Assembly: GCA_002435385.1 (NCBI GenBank)
Contig: DJMN01000034.1
Location: 25,955-89,954, forward strand
Source of the DNA: Patescibacteria group bacterium UBA6489
GTDB taxonomy: Bacteria; Patescibacteriota; Gracilibacteria; BD1-5; UBA6164
Direction of reading: 5' to 3'
Length of the DNA: 64,000 bases
Below, one piece after another: positions 43,601 through 54,409 of this stretch (within the stretch, counting starts at the first letter, position 1; each line of letters opens with the position of its first letter). A program made the translations under genes and the position numbers. The notes under the pieces are model-generated. The model had not been told where the DNA came from and did not search any database. It saw only the letters and a list, made by a program, of their open reading frames with translations.

Positions 43601-43897
43601 ATGAATGTAATTTTGGAAAGGCTTTTTAAAGAATATAAGATCTCAGAAAAGGATAAGTATGAGATAAGAAGTATGTATAATTTTTTAAGTTCTGAGAAGA
43701 AGCAAAAACTTATAGATAATTTTGATAAAATTTATTGAGATATAGAGCTTTTAAAGGAGGAAAGATATATAGAACAAGAAAATACTTTTTGGAGGGCTAT
43801 GGTCAGTGTTGAGGATAGAATAAATAATTTAAATGAGATAAAAAGTATGATAGAGTGAAATGAAGATATCTATCATATGGTTGATGTTGATATGTAG
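43601..43897 (+). CDS. Unknown small protein (98 aa)
   Basis: MNVILERLFKEYKISEKDKY, soluble, charged, helical in character; no recognised domain. Separated from the next small gene by 45 bases, same direction, likely one transcript with the promoter at 43546. Confidence 0.7.
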
Positions 43898-43942
43898 ATA
43901 TATCAATAAAATAAAACAAAAATAAAAATTAAATAATATAAA

Positions 43943-44218
43943 ATGACAATAAGCCCTTGACTGGAAAAACATTTTAATGCTAAAGCTAAGCAAAATAGAG
44001 AATTAATAGAGGAAAAACTTAATGCGATTTCTTGATTTATTGATGATGGTTTTAGAGAATCTTTTATAAGGTTTAAATTACAACTTCTTAGTGTTGTAAA
44101 TTCTGATTCAGAAGATTTAGTTCTAGATGAATTAGATAAGGTAGAAGCTGAATTGATGGATTCTGATTCTAGGTACAATCTAAAATTGTGAGCTTCTATT
44201 GTTGATGCTGTAGAATAG
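43943..44218 (+). CDS. Unknown small protein (91 aa)
   Basis: MTISPGLEKHFNAKAKQNRE, soluble and helical; two UGA glycines in the first 35 residues. No recognised domain. Ends at a terminator shared with nth on the other strand. Confidence 0.7.
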
Positions 44219-44246
44219 ATATAGTTTTCAAAAATTATTTTTAATA

Positions 44247-44281
44247 GAAAATTGGATGTTTGAATCTAATTTTTTTTATTG
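44247..44281 (+). terminator. Terminator between small gene and nth
   Basis: AAAATTGGAT-GTTTG-AATCTAATTTT with T8; one G-T pair. Confidence 0.7.
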
Positions 44282-44907
44282 TAATAATCACAAATTTTTG
44301 TTAAAGGGCATTGCTTGCATTTTGGATTTCTTGCAGTACAGTGATATCTACCAAAAAATATAAGTGAATGGTGTAACTTTGCATTGTCGTTTTCTGTGAA
44401 AATTTTTTCTGCTTTGTTATTGGTTTCAAGAGCAGTTTTTGTTTTTACTATTCAGACTCTGTTTAGTACTCTATGTACATGGGTATCAACGGCTAATAAT
44501 GGAGCATCTTGAGTGACTGCTAAGAAAACTTTTGCTGTTTTTATTCATACTCAATGTAGCAAAGTTAGTTGTTCTAGGGTTGTGTATTTTTCAAATGGAG
44601 TTTTTGATAATATTTGGCAGGTTTGATAAATGTATTTTGCTTTGTTTTTGTAGAATCAGAGTGTTTTTACATAATTTCTGATTTTATTTTCTCACATGAT
44701 TACTCAATCTTGAGGTGTTTTTAATTTTTGGAATAGGTTTTTTGTTGCTTTGTTTACTTGTTTGTCGGTGGTTTGTGCTGAGAGGATTATGGCGATTAGT
44801 AGTTGGAAGTTGTTTTCGTATTTTAGTTCTGTTTTGCTTTCGGGGAATAGTGCGAAGGTTTCTTTTTTTAGGTTTTCTATTTTTTCTTTTAGTTTTTTTG
44901 AGAGCAT
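44266..44907 (-). CDS. nth: Endonuclease III
   Basis: DNA glycosylase/AP lyase for oxidised pyrimidines. 213 residues with LIAIILSAQTTDKQVNKAT, the helix-hairpin-helix LLHGVGIKTAKVF carrying the catalytic Lys, VDTHVHRVLNRVG with the catalytic Asp, and the [4Fe-4S] ligands C-x6-C-x2-C-x5-C (CTARNPKCKQC...C). All key residues present. Confidence 0.96.
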
Positions 44908-44930
44908 GTTTTTTTAGTAAAGAAGTTTTA

Positions 44931-46505
44931 TTATTTTTCTCAGTGTTTTATGATGAAGTATCTGAATCATTTTTCTATAGCTTCTATGCTGGCTTTTAGG
45001 ATGTTTTCGCTGATTCAGGTTGTTGCCCATTCTTCGGTTTGGTTGTTGTTGGTAGTGTATCTGAATTTTATGTATACTCTAACTGTTGAAGCATCTGCTT
45101 TGTCTTCTGCTATCATTACATTAAAATTTTCAAGTGAGATTTTATTTATTTCTTCACCATAGTTTGTACTTATTAATTCTCTTATTCAGTTGTATAGTGC
45201 TTCTACTGGTCATCATTTTGTAGTGCTTGTTATTTTTTCTTCTTTGTCTCATATTTTTCATATTATTATGGATGTACTTCTGTCTTCTTTACTTGTTATG
45301 TTCCAATCTTTTATGTCAAAGAATTCCCAAGGTTTTATTTCTGAAAAATGTCTTTTTACTAGTAAATAATCTTCTGCTTCTAATCCGTTTATATTGTAGC
45401 CTAATTGTTCCATTTTTTTTATTTCTTTTAGTATGGCTATGATTCTTTCATCATTTTTTTCTACTTTTATTTTATATTTTTTTAGTAGGTCTATTATGTT
45501 TGCTTTTCCTGATAAGTCAGACAATACGAAGCTTCTTTTATTTCAAACAAGTGTTGGGTCTATATGTTCATATATTGCTCATTTTACTATCGCATCTACA
45601 TGTATTCATCATTTATGTGCAAAGGCATTTTTTCATACATATGGTTGATTTGTCGATTCTTTTAGACCAGCTAGAGAGTAAATATGGCTTGATAATGTTT
45701 TAAGTTGTTCTAATTTTATAGGTAATTTTATATTTTTCTTTAATATTAGAGTTGGTATAACTTGGCATAGGTCTGTATTTCAGGTTCTTTCTCATAGTCA
45801 GTTTATGGTTCATTGTATGTGGGTTATTCCATAATCTATTGATGATACAGCATTTGCAACGGCACATCAACTATCGTTGTGAGCATGTATTCCAAGGTTT
45901 GTATTAATGGCTTTATCTTCTAAAAATTTATTTACTTCTTTGATTATTTCGGTTAGTTCATTTGGTAGGGTTCATCAATTTGTATCACAAAGAACTAGAG
46001 TGTTTGCTCATGATTCTGATGCTGTTTTTAAACATTCTAGAGCATATTCTTTATTATCCTTGTATCAGTCAAAAAAATGTTCTGCATCATAGAATACTGT
46101 TATGTGGTTTTTTACTAAAAATTCTATACTTTCTTTTATTAGTGTTAGGTTTTCTTCTTTAGTTACTTTTAGTTGTTTTTCTAGGTGATTTATCCATGTT
46201 TTTCCAAACATACATGCATATTTAGCTTTGCTTTCTAGTACTGCTTTTAGGTTTAAATCTTCTTCTGCTTTGATTTTGTTTCTTTTTGTTGAGCAAAATG
46301 CTACTATCTTAGAATGTTTTAGTTTTATCTCTGATGCTTTCAGAAAGCATTCCATATCTTTGGGGTTACTTCCTGGCCATCATAGTTCTATGTAGTCTAT
46401 TTTGAAGTTGTCTAGTAGTTTCACTATTTCTAGTTTATCATTTAGGCTTAGATTGACTTCTGGGTTTTGTGTTCAATCTCTTAGGGTTGTATCTAGGATT
46501 TTCAT
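44931..46505 (-). CDS. cimA: (R)-citramalate synthase (LeuA/CimA family, 524 aa)
   Basis: Condenses acetyl-CoA with pyruvate to citramalate, the entry to a threonine-independent isoleucine route. It starts MKILDTTLRDGTQNPEVN, has GIHAHNDSGCAVANAV (metal His pair), INGLGERTGNTDLCQVIP, and KNAFAHKGGIHVDAI. The C-terminal 150 residues form the allosteric LeuA dimer domain. Length and the wide gap after the TIM barrel favour CimA over LeuA. It lies alone 23 bases after nth; no leuB, leuC or leuD homologue is in the window. Confidence 0.88.
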
Positions 46506-46666
46506 GTTTTTAGTTGTTAGAATTTTATTAAGTTTTGATTGTAAGGGAAAAAGAGGAAAAAAGCAAATGTAACTTTAGGAAAATTAGCAAGTTCATATGA
46601 ATTTTCTTGAATATTCAATATAAAAAAATATACTTAATTTTAATTAATCTTAATTTAACAACAAAT

Positions 46667-47416
46667 ATGGATCAAGAAATTTATAAAAAAGAATATTCAA
46701 TTGGACAAATTCTTTCAGAATCGTGGAAAAGATTTACACAAAATTTCCAGATAATATTACTTGTGGTTTTGGTTGTATATATTCCTATTAATATGATTTT
46801 ATTTTTTGTCCCATTTGATGCATTATTGGAGCAGATGGGGGAGTTACAGTGATTTAAAGCTTATATTAGAATAGTTCAAATTTTAGAGTGACTTATTGGA
46901 ATAATTGCGACTATGGCAATTGCTTACATAGTAAAACAATGAATAGATGGAGAAAATGTAAGTTTTAAAGAAGCTATTAAAAAATCATTGTCTAGGTGGT
47001 TTTTTGCAGTATGAACAAATATATTATTAGGTATATTTTTATTTTTGTTAACATTATTACTAGTTATTCCTGGGGTGATATATTATGTGTATTGGATATT
47101 TGTGATACAAGTTGTAGTACTTCACAACAAATCTTGAAATGATGCTTTAGATTATTCTAAAAATATTGTTAAGGGTAGATGGTGGAAAGTTTTAGGATAT
47201 TCTTTGGTTTTTGGAACTTTGATGATTATAGCATCTCTAAGCATTGGTCTTCTAGAAGGAATTATTTTAGGATTTCTTCCTGAAAATTTTGTAATATCAA
47301 TTTTTGAAGTTCTTTTAGATAGTTTTACAGATTTCTTATTATCATACTTTACAGTTGTGTCAGTAATATTTTTTATTAATTTTGATAGTACAAAAAAAAG
47401 TGAAGTTTTGGACTAG
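46667..47416 (+). CDS. Polytopic membrane protein, YciC-like (249 aa)
   Basis: MDQEIYKKEYSIGQILSESW followed by about six hydrophobic helices, with a central cytosolic loop (GENVSFKEAIKKSLSRW) and KNIVKGRWWKVLGYS. This layout resembles the membrane domain of glycerophosphodiester phosphodiesterase-like/YciC proteins. Probably co-transcribed with the UPF0489 gene 18 bases after. Function unknown. Confidence 0.65.
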
Positions 47417-47434
47417 TGGCAATTTTTTATAAAT

Positions 47435-48196
47435 ATGTACAAAGAATCATTTTACATAACAAATCCTGTTTGAAATAATGCTTTCTCTTTTGAGGAGAGA
47501 AAAAATAAAAAACTTTATGTTCCTAGTTTGATAAAATGAGATATTGATCATGTGGAGATTTGAGATAAGGTTGTTTTTGAAGACTTTGACTTTGATTGAA
47601 AGCTACAGTCTTGTGTTGGGCTAAAGAATTTTTATGAAATAGACTGGAAAGGAAAGAAAATCTTTTTGTTTGATAATCATAATCATGCTTTTTATTTTTG
47701 GTGCTGGGTTTTGAAAAATGGAATTATTAAGAAATGAGTTTATTTATTTCATATGGATGAGCATTCAGATATGAGGGATTCTTGAAAATACTTGGAAGAT
47801 GATGATATTTATGATTTGAAGAAAGTTTTTGAGTTTACGAATTTCGAGTTGAACGTAGGGAATTATATAGTTCCTGCTGTTAGGGCTGGATTAGTTAGTG
47901 AAGTGGTGCAGATTAGGGGGGAAGTTGATTTGAATAAAGTTTTGGGAAATAACCCTAACTTGAATTCTTTCCCTAATATTAGGGAAAGAGGCTACAAGGG
48001 GGAAAATGATAAGAATATTATTTTTAATTTGGATTTGGATTTTTTTAGACCTGAGTTGGATTTTATTGATTATGATTTGAAGAAAAAGGTTGTTTTAGAG
48101 ATCGCAAAAAAAGCAACTGTTATCACAGTTGCTAGTTCACCTTTTTTTGTTAATCAGAAGTTGGCTTTGGATGTTTTTAGGGATTTGTTTTGATAA
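47435..48196 (+). CDS. UPF0489 (peptide-arginase-like) protein (253 aa)
   Basis: Contains LFDNHNHAFYFWCWVLKNG, YLFHMDEHSDMRD and NLDLDFFRPELD. The DxHxD-like motif and the later DLDFF are what an arginase-fold metal site would show; related UPF0489 proteins act as peptide arginases in natural-product pathways. A Gly UGA precedes the UAA stop, and the UAA is the first part of repeat copy H. No precursor peptide gene is seen beside it. Confidence 0.65.
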
Positions 48197-48235
48197 CCAC
48201 CCCCTAGCCCCCTCCTTGCTAAGGAGGGGGAATAT
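48194..48235. repeat. CTCC-type palindromic repeat, copy H
   Basis: TAACCACCCCCTAGCCCCC then CTCCTTGCTAAGGAGGGGG; first 39 bases differ from the copy at 24281 in one base. The repeat begins inside the stop codon of the UPF0489 gene. Confidence 0.85.
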
Positions 48236-48260
48236 ATAAATTTTAGAGATAATGTTGTAT

Positions 48261-48298
48261 TAAAAAAATATCCTAGATTTTTTTAGGATATTTTTTTA
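48261..48298. terminator. Bidirectional terminator
   Basis: TAAAAAAATATCCTAG and its mirror around ATTT; serves the UPF0489 gene (+) and the 177-residue gene (-). Confidence 0.88.
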
Positions 48299-48303
48299 AT
48301 ATT

Positions 48304-48837
48304 TTATTTTGGAATTACAGCTTCTATTGCTGCGAATGTAGCATCTTTTCATTTTGGTATAAGTATTGTTATGTTATCTCAAACTTCTCATTTGAAGTGT
48401 GTTACTGCTGCTGTTAGTACATCATAACTAACTCAATCGGCTACAACCTGAAATTTTCACTTATCTTTTGTCAGTAGTCATACTTTTGTTTCTCTTTCTA
48501 TTGGTTCTATTTGTTTATAAAGCATTTTTCCATTTTCAAGTATGGTTAGTTTTAGTTTATCTCCTTGTACTAGTTTTGATTTAGAAGCATAGTTTACTGG
48601 TACTGGGTATCTTCATTTATCAGCTCATAACATTTCATTTCAAGAAAATACTCATTCTACTATTTTTGAGTCTCAGCTATCGTAAGAGTTAAGTCATTTT
48701 GTGTCCAGTGTCATTTCTTCATTTAGGTCTATGTGTTCTTCATCTAGTAATTCTTTTAATATTTTTTTTGCACTTCTTACAGATTTTTCTGCACTTATGA
48801 TAAAATCTCTGATTGCTTTTATTTTCTTTTTTGTCAT
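48304..48837 (-). CDS. Unknown protein (177 aa)
   Basis: Starts MTKKKIKAIRDFIISAEKSV; helical Lys-rich N-terminus, then a beta-rich part with YPVPVNYASKSKLVQGD and KGKFQVVADGVSYDVL. Soluble, no known catalytic motif. The pattern of a coiled start followed by an OB/barrel-like segment suggests a binding protein, but this is only an impression. Confidence 0.65.
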
Positions 48838-48949
48838 TTTTTTTATGTCTTAGTAAATTATTTTGTATTTATTTTTTAGTACTTATTTTATTTTACTCAA
48901 TATTGTTTTTTTTGTAAATAATTTCATATTTACTTTAGGCATATGTTCT

Positions 48950-49978
48950 TTATAAATATAGATTAATAAATTTTGTTATTGGTTCACTAAAGAATATTGT
49001 TATGAAAAAGCCTGCTGCAATGAATGGTCAAAAGGGGATTTCTGATTTGAAGTTAGTTTTTTTTCAGTGGTTTATTATTTTTGAGATTATTATCATTCAG
49101 ACTCAGATTATGCTTCATACGATGTAGGTTATCATCATTCAGGCAAAGGATAGTGAGGTTCACATTATTAGTCATACTAGTATTGCTATTCTTAGGTCTC
49201 CTCATCACATCCATTTTCATCTTGAAATAACTATTTGTAAGAAAAAGAATATGAATATTCCTAAGGCTCATATTACAGAATTTAAGATTGCTATATCTGT
49301 TAGGTTTAGGTTAAATGTTTTTTTGAATAAATATAGTGATAGTATTGATATGGTTAGGATTATTATATCGTATGCTTCGTGTAGTTCTTTTAGCATTATG
49401 ATATAGAGTCATCAGATTATTGATATGGCTAAAATTATTGCTGATATTTCTATATATAGTGGGATATTTATGTTGTGTGGTAATATTTGTATTATGTGGA
49501 ATGATGGTATAAGGGTTTGTAATGTTATTATTATTAGGGTGGTTATTATTGATATGGCTAGAATTATTTCTGAGATTTCAAGAAATAGTATGTCATAAAA
49601 GATGTAGATTATTGAGAATAGTCCTATGGTTAGGAAGAAAAATAGTTTTATTATTTCTATTTTATTTAGTTCTAATATTAGGTTAAAGTCTATTAGAAAG
49701 TATCCTATGAGGGTAAATAGTAGTCAGGTTGAAATTTCTAGTAGGGGGTAGATTTTTGATATTTTGTTTTTACAGTAGTAGCATTTTCATTTTGTTAGTA
49801 GCCAAGAGATGATTGGGATTAGTTGGAATGCTTTTAGTGTTTTTTCACATTTGGTACAGTGGCTTCTTCATGTAAGGATTCATCATTCTCATGATTTTAT
49901 TCTGTGGATTATGACTGAAGCGAAGCTTCAGAACATTGTTCATAGGATGAATAGAATTGAGTAGAAGAATGTGTTCAT
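48950..49978 (-). CDS. pilD: Prepilin peptidase (type IV leader peptidase, 342 aa)
   Basis: Membrane aspartic protease that cuts and methylates prepilins. N-terminus MNTFFYSILFILGTMFGSFAS, then the cytosolic insert with two CxxC zinc pairs (CTKC and CYYC) as in GspO/PilD. Later helices carry an Asp in ILFLEISE's place and GGDLRIAILVGLIM, the GxGD catalytic motif. It is longer than most relatives (about 250). Matches the pilin-like signal at 22287-22916. Confidence 0.87.
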
Positions 49979-50037
49979 TTATTTTGTTTTTATTTATTAT
50001 TGAGTTTTATTATATGGAAGTTTGAAAAAATGAAAAT

Positions 50038-50071
50038 AAAAAAAGAAACAAAAATTTTTGTTTCTTTTTTT
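50038..50071. terminator. Palindromic terminator
   Basis: AAAAAAAGAAACAAAAA and mirror image; between the prepilin peptidase and the 1037-residue gene. Confidence 0.85.
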
Positions 50072-50084
50072 GATTGTTTTTAAA

Positions 50085-53000
50085 TTATGCAGCTTTTTTA
50101 TGTTTTATTTCATCAGCTTTTCAAAACTTCTCTAATTTTTTTATAAATCAAGGATATGCTTTTATGAAATTTTGTTGTAGGGCTTTTCTCACTTTATTTC
50201 AAGGAGTTTCTTTTCATACTACTAATATATCTCAAAAACTTGTAGAGTAGAAACTACTAAATAATGTATCATAAACTTGATATAATGGATGTTTTTTTAA
50301 ATCTTGTAGGGTGTCTATTAATTCAATATCTTTGGAAAATGTAAAATGAGGTGCATTTCATAATTTAGACTTTCATCCTCCTGTTACAGCACTAATAATT
50401 GTCATTAGCATTGATCTTCTATAGAATAAATCAGATTTTTTTAGAATTTCATCTCTTGAAAATTCAAATTCTTGTTTTTTTTCAGGATTTCTTTTAATTA
50501 AGAAATCAACTAATGCAATAAAGTTATTTTCTAGTCTTTCATATCTTTCTCAAATTAATAACTTATGGTCATCTTTGAAAAAATCTTTTTTTAATTCTTC
50601 TAACTCTTTTGAAATTTTTCAATCATTATTTAACTTTTCTGTTTCTTTTAATAATTTATTTGCTGCATAATCTTTTGCCTTATTTTCAGCGAATTCTTTG
50701 AAAAATTTGGAATCAATACCAAGTCATATCTCTTCTAAATACATTCCTGTTAACCACTTGCTGTGAGCTACTGCATCAGCCCAATTATCTGCAAACATAC
50801 TTATAAAGTCATTCAATAATGCAGATATAATTTCTCTAACTTTTAAAGGCAAATTTTTGAACCATTCAGCTTTATAAACAACTCTATCAATAGTAGCTAT
50901 TATAAATGGTAAGTGAAATCCTTGTAGAGTAACAGCGAAAACAGTATCTGCTATTTCTGGTCATAATTTGTCATGCCAATAGTCAAAGTTTATTAAAGAT
51001 TTCCAATTAGGTTTTTCTTGTAATAATTCTAGTATAATTCACAGAGAAGCTCAGCTTTTTCAATCTACACTGTTAACTTTAGTATTTAATTCGTCTTGAA
51101 TTTGTTTTGTAACTTTTTCTATTTCTTGAGAGAATTTTGTAATTTCTTTATATTGTAAATATTCTTGAGAAAATTCCTCATCTTTTTTTGATTCTTTAGC
51201 CTTTTTGTCTTTTTTTGCCATCTCAATTAAAGTTTTTTGTAGTTCTGCTATTTCTGGATTATTGCTGATAGGTCCTAAGATATTTGTTTCAGCTTCTTGC
51301 TTAATATCATTAATATTTCAGTATTTATTTTCATTTTGAGCCATTCTCCCTATTAATGAATCTACATCTCCAAGTTTTTCTTCTATTTTTTTAATTGCAT
51401 CAAATATCCTTTTTTCATTAAACTTTTTTTCACATAATTCACTTTGTATAGGTTCCCATAATAAATCAAACATGCTTTGGGCGTCTGTAAATATTTGTTG
51501 AGGAAACATACTGTCTCTTCATTTTTGATAACGAGATATTTTAGGATTTTTTCAAAAAAATCTTTCTGAAGAGTTTCTTAAACTATTTAGTAAATTAAGC
51601 CAAGTGTGTGATATGAAATGTCATCAATATTCCCAGTTTTTTGCATTAAATACATTTGAATAGGAAATTCAAACTCTGTTGGATGCAGCTAATGATCTAC
51701 TAAATGCGGTATAAAATGTGTAAACTAAGGTCGCAGGTATAACTTTTAATGCCTCTAAGAATCAATAAGATTGCATTAATCATATTATTGGTCCTGCATC
51801 TCATAATGCAGATTGTGAATCATCACAGGCAGTAGACATTAATAAAATCATTAAGTCTTTAGTTAGTTTTTCAATTATGTTTGATTTAAAATTTTCGTCA
51901 TGTTTTACTTCTCATATAAAACTTTTAATATTTTTATCAATTTTCTTATTACCTGTTGTAAAATCAGGGGAACTAATTACTTGAATTAATTCTTCTGTTT
52001 CATTTGGGAGTTGAGCGAATATTAATTCATAAGCTTCTTTTACTTTATCATATTCTCTTCATCATAAACTTGCATTACCAAAAGCTGTTAATGGTAATTG
52101 AGTCAGTGTAGGTAAAAATGTAAGTTGAAATGTAACTTCTCACAACATTCTTTGAGCTTTTTCTAGATTTGTTTCTTTCTCTAATACGTCTCTTTCTTCT
52201 AAAATTGAATCTCTTTCTTTTTTATGTATTTTAATAAGTATATCACTATTTTCTTCTAATGTTCAATTTCATAAATTTTCTTTGATAAATTTTCTGATAA
52301 CTTTTTGTGCTATTGAATTTTCTGTTTTTAATTCAGATTTTAAGTATTCTTTTAGTCCTCATTTAGTTTTTACAGCTTCTCATAGTCAATTGTAAAAAAT
52401 TTCTATTTCTTCATCAGTCATTAATTTATGATCTCAATGTAATTTTTGATAATCTAAATCATATTGTTCTTTTTCGTATTCAATATAACTCTTTCAAAAG
52501 CTAGTTAAAAAAGCAAGTAAACTAACTCAAATTCAGGTTGTTTCTACTTCATGTATAACTTCTTCCATAGCTTCATGTCCACATGCTGAACGAGCAGCTA
52601 GAAGTAGTATAGCTATTCATATACGTTCTGTTGGAAAACTATGTTTTCCATTTTTTCAACCAACTAGTTTATCTGTATTTTTTCATGTAGTATTTAATAC
52701 TGTATCAGTAAGTGGATATTGCTTATTATCGCTTAGTTTCAAGTTATCTAATTCTAACTTTTCTCCTAAATATCCAAGTAATTTTCTAAGGATAGGGAAA
52801 TCAGCAATTTCACCTATTGAGTCAACAAAATTAGCGAATCAAATACCATCAATAATAGGTAAAGCTAGAGATTCGTGAACAAGTTTCTCAATCTCTTCTT
52901 CTAATTCATCAGAGGAAACTTCGGTTGCGAGTGCCTGAGATGGTAAAATATCTAGTAAATCTTTAGCTATATAAAATACAGAAGTTGCAACTGTAGTTTT

Positions 53001-53198
53001 AAGTAGAACTCTTCTTTTTGGATTATGTTTTGAATCAGGTATTAAATATTTATCTACTATTGTTTTCAATGCTTCTTGAACAGTTGTAATTCTTTTTGAC
53101 GCCGAATCTAGGACTTTTCATCAATATATTCTTGTTTTTCCCAAAGCCTCTTGTCCTGCATCCATAACTTCTTTTGGTAATTTTATACTCATAACCAT
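50085..53198 (-). CDS. Very large unknown protein with hydrophobic segments (1037 aa)
   Basis: Not recognised with confidence. Several hydrophobic stretches (for example IGIAILLLAARSACGHEAM and IGVSLLAFLTSFG) alternate with long charged helical regions. A block with DLMILLMSTACDDS followed by ALGDAGPIIGLMQSYGF faintly recalls sodium:proton antiporters of the NhaD type, but the conserved charges needed for ion transport were not identified. Two possible ATGs at 53198 and 53192; the first was taken. A good promoter is directly upstream. It stands alone. Confidence 0.7.
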
Positions 53199-53212
53199 TA
53201 ATCTATTAAAAT

Positions 53213-53241
53213 ATAATATAAAAATTTGTAAATAATGTCAA
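53213..53241 (-). promoter_or_regulatory. Consensus promoter of the 1037-aa gene
   Basis: TTGACA, 17-base spacer, TATTAT on the minus strand; 15 bases before the first ATG. Confidence 0.8.
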
Positions 53242-53343
53242 CTCTTTATAAGAAAAAGTTTATTTTTGTCAAAAGTTTTTTCTAATTTTCAAATATTATA
53301 AAGTAGATATTTATTTTGCTTATTTTTATATAAAGTATAAATC

Positions 53344-53376
53344 AAAAAAATGACTTTTTTAAAGTCATTTTTTTTG
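53344..53376. terminator. Terminator after the SPL-like gene
   Basis: AAAAAAATGACTTT/AAAGTCATTTTTTT; bidirectional in form. Confidence 0.8.
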
Positions 53377-53390
53377 TGAGAGAAATAGTA

Positions 53391-54392
53391 TTAATCATCC
53401 AAACAAATCATACAATTTTCATCTAACTCTTTAAACATTTTATAAAAATCATTTCTAACTTTTCTTGATTCTCTGTAGAAGTCATCATCTTCCTTTTGAA
53501 GCATATAAAGAATATCTAAATCAGGGTATTTCTTTAATATTGTAGAGTAGTCTTTCTTTGTATAAAGTAGTCAAGAAGCAAATGTTGAGTGTATCTTTTG
53601 TAGATTTATATTTGTTTTTATTTGTTCTATAAAATCTTTATAAATATTTTTATAATTTTGAACTGGAAGTAATGGAAGAAACCTTAATCATACTTTAAAT
53701 CATTTATCTAGTAGTGTATTTACTGCCTTTATTCTTTTTTCTAGATTTGGTGTTTTACTTTCATATTTTTCTATGAGTTCTTGGGGATTCAATGAAAATG
53801 CAATTTCGGTATTTTTAGGGATAAATCATAAGTTTAAAAGAGGTGTGATGTTATCTGACTTTGTTCTAATTTCCATCATAGTATTTTCAAATTTTTCAAA
53901 AAATGGAATGAATTCCTGGGAAAAGTTGCTTAAGTCGTTCATGGATAGGATATCGGAGTAGTCTGATGAGTAAAACCATAAGTGATTATTTTTTATAACC
54001 CTATCTTGTATTCTTTCCCTTACATAAGGGAAAGAGGCTATTATAGTATTTTTTATTTCTTTTTTTATGTCTTCATAGTTTATAAAAAATAGCATCATGG
54101 AGTTTTTAAATGCTCATTTTAGAAAACAGTATGAACAGTCAAAAATACAGTTTATGCTTGTTTTGAAAAAATATGAATTATCTGTATGTCAGTATCAAGG
54201 TGGTGTTTTTCATACTGATGATGAATTTAGTTTTGCTATGATTATGCTTTTTTCTAGTTTGTGGTTTCAGATATTTTTATCAAATATGTTTTTATAGTTA
54301 TCTATGTGGATTAGTGTTGCATTTTTAAATTTGTTTATGATGTTTTGTGTTTGTGAATATGGGAGTGCTTGTTTTTCTATGTAGAGTATCAT
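53391..54392 (-). CDS. SPL-like radical SAM protein (333 aa)
   Basis: Resembles spore-photoproduct-lyase family enzymes. Residues 82-89 are CIFDCSYC, the CxxxCxxC motif that binds the radical SAM cluster. NSSSVGKTPPGYGHTDNSYFF just precedes it, and ISLNPQELIEKYE-type and VGLRFLPLLPV segments follow. A CMIC pair is near the C-terminus. Family members repair UV thymine dimers or modify DNA; this organism is not a spore former, so the substrate is open. Start chosen at MILYIEKQALPYSQ, because the later ATG would cut off the cluster motif. Confidence 0.82.
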
Positions 54393-54409
54393 GGTTTCTA
54401 ATAAAAATT

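Noticed and set aside
52930..53050. Tat-like signal (RRVLLK...ALA) in the 1037-residue protein
   Set aside because: It lies about 60 residues from the start and no alternative ATG would make it N-terminal.
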